From Agriotes lineatus (lineage: Eukaryota > Arthropoda > Insecta > Coleoptera > Elateridae), in NCBI GenBank assembly GCA_940337035.1, contig CALNHX010003528.1, forward strand, positions 1 through 64,000: a DNA stretch of 64,000 nucleotides, written 5' to 3'. Made by a program: the position numbers and the translations under genes. The notes under the pieces were generated by a model that saw only the letters and a list, made by a program, of their open reading frames with translations, was not told where the DNA came from and did no database searches. Below, piece by piece: positions 55,991 to 64,000 of this stretch. How positions within the stretch are numbered: the first letter of the stretch is position 1; the number at the start of each line of letters is the position of its first letter.

Positions 55991-56096
55991 AGCTACTAAT
56001 AATCTATAAAACTACTACTATACTTGGCCCAGCGAACAATAGAGTGGCTTATGCAACCCAGAATTACGGTGTTACAAAGCTGACTGAATCAGTAAT

Positions 56097-56428
56097 TTAA
56101 TAATAATTACTAAAGAATCAGAGATAGCGGGTCCATATTATTAGACCTAATTTCAACCGACATGAATTTTTTTGAGGTTATGATACAAATAGAAACTTCG
56201 ACCAACTTAGAAAGCATGTAATTTTTGCACTTGTAATATGTAGGTAATAATGAGATTTAGCTAGAGCCAGGCACATGCTTACATATTACAAGCGTACAAT
56301 GCGATGCTTTTTAAGTTGGTCGACGTTTCTATTTGTATCATAACCACAACCAAATATTTAATGTCAGCTGAAATTAGAACTAATTATAAGGCTCGCCATC
56401 TCTATTTTTTTAGTAATTATTATTAAAA
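56097..56428. mobile_element. Palindromic MITE-like element, about 330 bp
   Basis: Two arms of about 150 bp are imperfect inverted copies. Outer ends are TTTAATAATAATTACTA and its inverse, and the inner arms share GTTATGATACAAATAGAAAC. The centre is about 40 bp. No coding frame. Class unknown. Confidence 0.82.
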
Positions 56429-58860
56429 CACTGATCTAGTCAGCGGTTGCAATATGCCATTTGGGTTGCTCTACTTGTTGGGCTGCGCGAAGTATAATTA
56501 AAAAATGACAAAAATTACCTCTAACGCAACTTTTTATTGTGAACATATAATGCTAAGGCATGTTATGTGAAATTATTATGTTTGTTCTCTACTGCACCTC
56601 TGACTTTCTGATTTAAACTGTAATCAGGCTATTTTCGAAGTTTCTGTCTTGCTAGTGCAAGCGCTGCTGTCTCTAGGCGTTTCTTCCCGTCAATAAAATA
56701 AAGTGCTTGTACCGGAGCTTGGTTGCAGATTCCGTGTGCAGATCCCGAATTCTCCCCAATTTGACATTAAATTAACGAAGCGGCACTAGTGGGCCATTCT
56801 CAAAGTGTCTTTAACATACCGTATTTCTTGAAATATTTCCATGGGCCACTTTACCTTCGAATTGCTTCGGATTTGTTAGAACTCAATCATTTTCTCTCCA
56901 CGTATTGACACTACATGCCCCTTATCGCTTTCTCGCAAGGATACATTTTGCCGCTAGCTGGACGGAAGCAACGAACGAAAAGGGAATTTGCCGGACAACG
57001 CCTACTTGAAGATTGTTTTGACTTGTGCATTGCCGAAATGTTTGTTCATTAGTAAATTACGACGAATTTAATATCTCCTGATAGCCTTCAGTGAATAGTT
57101 TAGGGTTTGTTTTTCATTTTTTTATTCAATAGGTATTTTCCGCAGCTGTAGAACTATTAGGCACGATTAAAATTGTAGATGATAGATTCGTTATAGTAAG
57201 AGAGTTATAATCATTTGTCTTGTACGCCAGCCTGACATTACCGCTCAGGTTAGATTCTAACTCTCATAAGTGTATCCGCACTGCCTTTGTTCATGTAATG
57301 ACTCCCGGCTGATGCGGCTTAGTTAAAATTAACTATATACAATTAACTACAATTTCTATTGTCCATTTTGGTTTCAAGCGAATTAAATTTTGAGGTTATT
57401 TGGATACGTTCAATTCTGTTAAATCGATGTTTAACTCATAGTTTTTCTCTATTTTTAAAAATTAATTAATTCATGTAGAAATACACTTTTTTTCTGTACT
57501 TTATTACTTTCACTAGATTGAGGTACTGCAATTATATTTTCAAACCTTGTTTATTTTGGTCTAATTAAAAGCCGCTACAAAATTTAAAACAGATTCCCAT
57601 ATATTGTTTATTCCTTGAGTTAGAAAACTGGTTAAACTTGAAAACTTAGTATTACCAAAATTGTTTTTGTAGTGATTTAATTCGCGTTGACCCGAACACA
57701 ACAGAAAGGTTAATTCGGATCTACATAAGATGTAAGGTCTTCAGCATCGAATCCGTAGCGTGTTACGTCATAGAGACCCTATAAACTATAAAAGAATTAT
57801 TCTGATAGTTCGGTTATTCCCCCTAAGCGGTCGATAGTGGGATAAGAATTTACATCATAAGTGCTGCTGCTTCGCGTGACAAATTAAAAACATTGAAATA
57901 CTAGTGCAGTTGAAGATCGCTCGCCTTTATTGATTAAATACCCTGCTTATTAATTCACTGACTTTATTAACACAAATTTAATGTCTTGTATATAATGTTA
58001 GCTATTTTGTGTCATATTCTCGTACGTGAGTGTCCCAACGTAATGGAGTTTGCTATTGGGCAATCTTAACTAAGAATATGATGAATTTTAGTTCATATAA
58101 TAGTAGTTTTATATTTCTACTGTATTAGATAAGGTGATTCATGTATAATGGAAATAAATTAAATGGTTATTCGCCAATACGATTTTATATTGGTAAGTAA
58201 TCTTGATCATTTAGATTTTAGCAAACTGAAATTTAGGCATTTTTCTTAAAACCGCCTTAAAATGCGATAAATGTGTAGAATTCCACCTGAAACACGCGTG
58301 GGAAGATAAAGAAGTTAATAAGTAGAAGCGAGCATAATCGCTAGTCCTAAGTTACGGCACAAAGGAAGACATAGCGAGAGATTGTTGGCAGCATTATCTT
58401 CCCTTTCCCATTCTCCAGCCGTTACAACTGCCAGGATATGAAGTGGTAACAATGACTAGTGATAAAAGACATTGTTCTTGTGTCGACTTTATTGGAATCG
58501 AGAGAACGCTGACGAGGTCGCGATTAACGGAATTTTGGCTATTCAAGGTCAGGGTTTCCTTTCACCATTGTCAGTTTCAACTTCAATTATTGTGGAAATA
58601 TTTATTCGTATACTTAGGCGACATTTGAGGTTGTTGTGTAACATAAAAATTCATAAGGATTATTGTTCACGTTCAGAAGTAAGGTAAAGCTCTTTGTGTC
58701 AAAGAATACTATGCTAGGTACCGATACTGAAAGCTTTTAAAATTAAAAAAAAATCCGTATGTGGCTACGCGATGCCATTGTAATTGTAACCGAAAAAACA
58801 CTTTTGTGTAATTTGTTTATGTATATCTAGATAACAACGTAATAGTATTTAACATCACAA
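56429..58860. other. No gene recognised
   Basis: AT-rich with a less AT-rich island at about 56620-57060. No domain, array or RNA gene seen. Short plus-strand frames at 58443-58687 have no motif. Confidence 0.4.
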
Positions 58861-59226
58861 GCCAGGTAAAACAGGTTTTACTGGCGATAGGATTGGGATG
58901 ACTGGCGAGCCTGTCATATCCTTGAGCCAGTAAAATGGTTACCTGGCGTGTATTGTTGAATGTTTTATTTGTTCCTCACTTGTAAATAACTAGAAATTCA
59001 CCATTTATTCAAAATGTCAAACTGACAAGCAACTAAATTAATAAATATGACACATACTAAGGAAGACAACTCTGGCTTTGCACGCTATCATTTATCTATG
59101 AGCACGCTTGTAAAATATAACTGGCTAGCCAGTAAAAAATGCACTGGCTAGCCAGTTAAGATACATTTTCAAGGTGAATACAGTGACTTGATAAATTGAT
59201 GTTAACAAGTGAGGAACAAATAAAAG
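58861..59226. repeat. Fold-back with CTGGC/GCCAG palindromes
   Basis: TTTTATTTGTTCCTCACTTGT at 58963-58983 is perfectly inverted at 59205-59225. Inside and to the left lie repeated palindromes: ACTGGCTAGCCAGT twice (59120-59133, 59143-59156) and imperfect ones at 58861-58885 and 58924-58948. No coding frame. It looks like a MITE or protein-binding array. Confidence 0.75.
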
Positions 59227-59320
59227 CTTTTTTCCTATACAGAATTTTAAATTAAATTGTCGAACTGTGCATTTATAAGCAATTGTAAAACATAGAAATC
59301 GTTACTTGTTTATGTATATA

Positions 59321-59863
59321 CAGTGTGTAGAAATGCTTTACGCACCGTAGGAATTTCAATGGTAATTTTTTCATATGAAAATATATGCGTCCCTAATTAT
59401 TTTAGAGAAAAAAATTCTGTATCCATTTATGCCAGCATTTGTCATTTTACATTTTGGAAAACTGAAAATTTAAAGCAATAAAATTACCATTTTTGGACAA
59501 ATCACTTGTGTCTTGAAATTATTGAAGCATCTCAAAGCATCAACAAATTAGTTTGTTGTTTATTTGTTTGCATCTGTCAAATGTAGCGGCAACCATGGCA
59601 CTTATTGCACCTGATCTGCTTCCAGTATACCACCACTTCACAATTTGTACCGATTTTTGAAAAAATGATCATTCTAGTTTCTTTCATTATTAGGTTTTCT
59701 GAAGTAAAATGAGAAAAATGATGGCATAAATGGATGCAGAATTGTTTGCTCTACAAAAAACCTATTTACAAGTTTGCTCTAAAATAATTAGGGAAGCAAA
59801 TATTGTCATATGAAAAAATTACCTTTGAAAACCCTATGGTGCATAAAGCATTTCTACACCCTG
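59321..59863. mobile_element. Tc1/mariner-type MITE, 543 bp, TA target
   Basis: CAGTGTGTAGAAATGCTTTA at the left and the inverse of CAGGGTGTAGAAATGCTTTA at the right, flanked by TA on both sides (59319-59320 and 59864-59865). Inverted similarity extends about 150 bp inwards. No transposase. TA duplication and CAGKGTG ends fit the Tc1/mariner group. Confidence 0.85.
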
Positions 59864-59865
59864 TA

Positions 59866-60042
59866 CAGTATGATCAAAAATTATTTTTGTCTAGTATAGC
59901 TATGGAGTACTTCATAATTGATTAATGCAACTATTGGTCACTTACAAATCAAACGTCAAGTTTGACATTTCAGTATAAACTATCATTAATTAGAAACTAT
60001 TCCATAGACATACTAGATGAAAATAATTTTTTATCACACTTT
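59866..60042. mobile_element. Small palindromic element abutting the previous MITE
   Basis: CAGTATGATCAAAAATTATTT is mirrored by the inverse of AGTGTGATAAAAAATTATTT, with arms of about 65 bp. It starts exactly at the TA that ends the 59321 element, so the two share or adjoin a target TA. The right border is uncertain by a few bases. Confidence 0.65.
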
Positions 60043-62276
60043 ATACAGATGATATGCTTGAATTGCTTGTTGATATGTTCCCAGCGCAATTTCAACACCT
60101 TTTGAGTACAATAATTTGGGGAAGACAACGTAACATTCTAAAAATTACGTACAACGTAATGTTACACGATACAGGAAGGGGACAAAATCTTAAAGTTGGG
60201 TTTTATACACCTAGATGATATGCTTATATTGGTAAATGTCATTGAAAATGTTGTAGTATTTGGAAGCGATAAATTTATTGCAAAGTAATTATGAAACCTG
60301 TATCTAACGGTCTTCCATGTACAGACTGCCAATTAGCTATCAGCTTCAATAAGCTGCTAATCAGGTGTAGAAAATTGAATTCTTAAAGTTTCGGGAAAAC
60401 ACCGGAACTGACGGAAATGGACGTTACCCCAAAACCGGGGACTAATGGGCTGCTGCTAGCTTCCAAGCAGCAATTTGTGTTACAGATGTGGGTCATCAAC
60501 GATCTCCTTAGGGTCACGCACAGAAAATCCGCTTCCGTACAACTGAAGCTTCTACGAAACTTCCTAGACGCAGTACAAGAACTGCATTGCAGCTATAAAT
60601 TCACTGCAGACAGCCTAACAATATTCATATTTTCCAAGCAAGTGATTCCGAATACGGGAATAAAGACGCAGACGTGCCTGAACTGCAAATCTGGCTTTGT
60701 CTTAAATCTGCATGGAAAGTTAAATTCACCCTATCAAATTCTGCAGTTAGGAGGAATTCGTCCCTTAAGCTAAATACACACGATAATAAGGCAGTCGCGG
60801 TCCCAAAAGCTGCAATGTTTAATAATTATGTACCTTTCTACTTATAATCCTCCGTTATCGTTTAGCTCCTTTCCAAATAAAGGCGAGTTAGCGGCTGCGA
60901 TTAAATTCGGCCGGCGCAATCAACCCTTCGTCCTCATGTTAATTCGCGGTTTGCACACTTTCAAAACTTGGGTACTTAACAGATTATGGGCAAGTTCGTC
61001 ACTTTTATTTATTCTATGCTAATATCCACCCGCAGAAGCGCGGACTGTTAAATTATTTATCAGGGTGAACGGAACGGGGTTGTTTCGGCGAAAGCAAAAC
61101 AGCTCGGTATCGCGTGCGAAAGTCAGGTTGCGCGTGCTGGTCGCAGCAGTCACATCGCTACGCAGCGAAAGCACGAGCTTTCACGTCTAGAGCTTTGGGT
61201 GGTTGCTATTTTCACACTATCCCTGTGCTCGTAGTAATCATGCGCACTGGGGCAGCAACTGTAACTGCACTTACTTCTCTGACAGTCTCAATTACTGAAA
61301 AATTGGCGCTTTGGACCCCTGGCAACAGCTTTAAAAGCTTTAAGGAGCTTGCAGCAGTAAATCACCGGAGTAGAAGCCAAATGGCTCTTGGCAAAGTTTG
61401 GAGGTTATTTACTAGTCCGAGGTAGTGCTAAATCGATATTGCATGAAAATTACAGTAAAAAGTCTGAAATCAGTTGCCTTGTCCAATCACGTATTGAAGA
61501 AAAATCAAAGACCAGTCAATTCTAGACCTTAAACAAATATAAATAAGAAATCTCTAAGAAGGAAGAAGAAACTTCCAAACTAATTCTAGTGCAATCGGCG
61601 AGCGCTAATAGTAGGGCGACGTTAATCGTATCATCACAGATACCTTCGGATCTCCGAGGAGCTTTCTGAAACGGGTGGTTTAAAACCTGGCTAAAATCCC
61701 GAGCTTTCAGATTCAGATGACGTTTCTCAAGCTTAATGCTATATTAAAGTGCTCTTCTGAATATTTCCCTGGGCGACTGTGGCAGTTTTCTTTGCGTGTA
61801 CTCCGAGTATCCTCTCGAGAGATCAGATGCTGCACAAACGCTCGCAATAGTACTCAGGCTTCAAAGGTTAAATACAAATTCATGACTGACAGAAATTTTG
61901 AAAGAATGTACAAAAAGTAAACAAGGACCCCACGTTTAGCTTTCATATTGGTTTTAATAATGTAGACGTTAAGCATTTCGGAAACAGTAACATAGCATTA
62001 TAAAATTTCCATAAGTTAGTAGAAGAATCTATCGTGATAAACCATCATAGTTCTGAAAATAATTTTTTCGTGTTGAGGTAACCCAATCATTTTGAATACG
62101 ATTCAATAACCAGATAACACCAGACTGGCTTTCATTATATTGGCTTAACGATCTTTCGCCTCTCGCTTGTTTTCGCGTCGCCGACTAAGAAACTTGAGAG
62201 TAATTTAATAAAGGGAAATAAATTATTCGCCACGAAATAAGATTTTTTAAAATTAAAAACTCATTTAATGACTTAC
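60043..62276. other. No gene recognised; two less AT-rich islands
   Basis: Islands at about 60380-60780 and 60880-61430 have balanced composition and open frames (118 codons at 60417-60773, 103 codons at 61114-61425) without recognisable domains. They could be unrecognised exons or conserved non-coding DNA; I cannot decide by eye. Confidence 0.35.
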
Positions 62277-62480
62277 GTGCTCGATCCTTCTCTTCTTGGA
62301 TAGGTGGTCCTGAACTGAGTAGGGGTCATTCTTAATTCCAGGTGGAACAGATCGGCGAGAGAGAATTCCCAACTACGACACGCCACGTCCCAATCGCTGA
62401 TAGGGGCAATTCCTACAGATATAGTAGGGTACCTTGATATCAATTTGACGTATTTTGCCTTTAACAGGGTACAGACAGGT
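62277..62480 (-). CDS. Candidate host exon followed by a splice donor
   Basis: A minus-strand frame of about 68 codons with ordinary protein-like composition (LISRYPTISVGIAPISDWD, CRSWEFSLADLFHLEL, RMTPTQFRTTYPRR). It ends at GAGCAC directly followed by GTAAGT, a consensus donor. A possible acceptor AG lies at 62481-62482 but without a good polypyrimidine tract. I do not recognise the protein. It is the only segment in the right third that looks like a real exon, but it may be a chance frame. Confidence 0.3.
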
Positions 62481-62897
62481 CTGTGTCTCATCTCATTACC
62501 TATTTTATTCTTTGTACCATTTTAGTAACAATAAAATACTTGACACTGACACATTTAGGTTGTTTCATCGCGATGCGAATACATTGGCGTAACATCGGTA
62601 ATTTAACTTCATCATAGGGTAAATAAACATGATAACAATTTGGCTTAATTTATTTGTACACTTATGTAATTTTACACCTACACTTTAAGAAACCGATGCG
62701 CCTAGTCGACTAGTCGTATGCAGGAACATTTTGGCAGAAAATAACAAGAAATGAAAAATTCATTGGGTTACGACAACTTATATAACTTGCATAGATGGAA
62801 AGCTTTTGAATAAAGGCGAATGCCAATTTTTAAGAAATAATAAATATTAAATATAATTAAACAATTTATTTTATCTACACCAGTGGGTTAAGTAACT

Positions 62898-63010
62898 TAC
62901 TACGTCACTCATTTGACTCTATTTCTGTTATGTAATGAAGCTCATTATATTACTAGTGGTGTAATATCTTTATTACCCAACAGAAATGGTGTGAAATGAA
63001 TGACGTAATG
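62898..63010. repeat. Imperfect hairpin, arms about 55 bp
   Basis: ACTACGTCACTCATTTG...ATTTCTGTTATGTAAT is mirrored by the inverse of CATTACGTCATTCATTTC...ATTTCTGTTGGGTAAT with almost no loop. It resembles the core of a small MITE. Surrounding DNA (62492-62897 and 63011-63400) shows nothing else I can name. Confidence 0.7.
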
Positions 63011-63399
63011 ACATTTGCCTACTAAAATATTTTTGAAAAATGACAAATCTGGCATTTCTCTTAATGCCTCTCTCACATTGGGTAGTTGTAGATAAAATTT
63101 TCTACAATACATGTGTGATAATGCATCATTAATATACTTGTGTGATTACATAACTCGTGCTAGTTACGTAACTAGAAACGCTTACTAGCTTATAGATAAG
63201 ATTATATTCTGCTAGATCTGCATGCTGTTCTTAGAACATTTATGATAAAGCCTGTGGGAACGGAAACTACCTTGCATTCCCTTAAGATAAGAGTTTTCCT
63301 TATTGTACAGGACATACGTACATTTCATGGTTAGAACTGAAACAAGTTTTAATAAATAATTTCGGTGGCCAACGTTCCGAATTAAACATTCTAATGCAT

Positions 63400-64000
63400 C
63401 TTTCCAGAATTAGACAAAATCCAAAAGAAACCCCTATCAACTATTCAATAAGATCAGATCCCTTTTAACATCTTAAATCCAATACTATCTTTAAGAAATG
63501 AAAATCAAGGAATAAAAGTCTATAAATTGCAAACTTCAATAAGTCTAGTCTTAAAAGTTTTTATAAGTGGTTTATTAGAACCTGTTTGCAGCTTCATAAG
63601 AAGTCGTGCCCCAAATTCTTTAGAGCAAGCACATTTGTAAAAAATGAAATAGACATTCGGTATTTTCAAAGAAAACATGTATAATAATACTAGTCAATCA
63701 CAAAATAAATTTACACCACAAAATCAATCTAAAACATCATTCAAAACTCAATATTCCCCGAATCATTCACAAAATTATCAAAAGCCACCACAATTTCAAC
63801 TAAATCTCAGATTTCAAACCAATCAAAATCCATTTTCAAATTCTAGATTTCCAACTTATCAAAAATCTAACGTGCATGTACCACAAAACGCATTTGCTCC
63901 AAAGCCAAATTTTAAGCCAACTTAAAAACATGAACCAATGGAAACTAGTACCATTCAAAAACGCCCAGCTTTACAACAGTTAGTCACCCGAAATCAAAGA
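63400..64000 (+). pseudogene. gag: LTR-retrotransposon Gag fragment running off the window
   Basis: Segments in shifting frames: RQNPKETPINYS, LLEPVCSFIRSRAPNSLEQAH and VKNEIDIRYFQRKH, then an open Asn/Gln/Pro-rich frame at 63677-63925 (TYQKSNVHVPQNAFAPKPNFKPT) continuing beyond a TAA with EPMETSTIQKRP. This order is the capsid-to-tail part of Gag in Gypsy-group elements of insects. Frame changes near 63475, 63560 and 63680 show decay. It is not the same family as the Gypsy at 33-45 kb. Pol would lie to the right of the window. Confidence 0.7.

Overview
This window is eukaryotic nuclear DNA, almost certainly from an insect (beetle-like in its repeat content, but no single gene fixes the species). 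It is AT-rich and has no recognisable intact host gene. Most of it is mobile elements: a Maverick/Polinton, BEL/Pao and Ty3/Gypsy LTR retrotransposons, CR1/Jockey-type and RTE-type LINEs, a hAT-type MITE, a mariner fold-back and several small palindromic elements. The many in-frame stops and frameshifts show that nearly all copies are dead.

Region 1 (1-1960): the 3' tail of an unidentified LINE, AT-rich spacer, and one end of a hAT-like GC-rich element that truncates the next element. Region 2 (1961 to about 15.9 kb): a decayed but nearly complete Maverick/Polinton, a virus-like self-synthesising DNA transposon. It carries retroviral-type integrase, an FtsK/HerA-type packaging ATPase, a phospholipase-A2-like protein, an adenain-like cysteine protease, minor and major jelly-roll capsid proteins, several conserved proteins of unknown function and a protein-primed family B DNA polymerase. 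INT, ATPase, PLA2-like, PRO, MCP and POLB are all interrupted; the minor capsid gene and several small genes remain open. Its intergenic DNA is unusual. It holds tandem decamers matching the p53-family consensus just upstream of a TATA box, a perfect 20-bp p53-type full site upstream of POLB, seven paired inverted AACAATG motifs, and an 82-bp tandem repeat carrying TGACCTTGA nuclear-receptor-type half-sites.

Region 3 (about 15.9-19.6 kb): no gene recognised; it contains a 61-bp inverted repeat with coding-like sequence. Region 4 (19.65-47.70 kb): one CR1/Jockey-type LINE (LINE-A) split by nested insertions. (a) A 856-bp hAT-type MITE with a perfect 8-bp target duplication. (b) LINE-B (RTE-like), itself split by a BEL/Pao element whose LTRs differ at 3 of 315 positions and by an LTR-like piece. 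(c) LINE-C (RTE-like), split by an 11.5-kb Gypsy element with a tRNA-Lys-type primer site, which in turn contains a palindromic mariner and another insertion. Skipping each insertion, the reading of LINE-A continues from endonuclease through reverse transcriptase to the C-terminus and 3' tail.

Region 5 (47.7-64 kb): LINE fragments, a DUF4817-type fragment, dispersed repeats, four fold-back/MITE-like palindromes, one weak candidate host exon (minus strand, about 62.3-62.5 kb), and a degraded gag of another LTR element running off the right edge. The elements do not form a pathway. Functional coherence exists only inside the Polinton (replication plus virion morphogenesis) and inside each retrotransposon.
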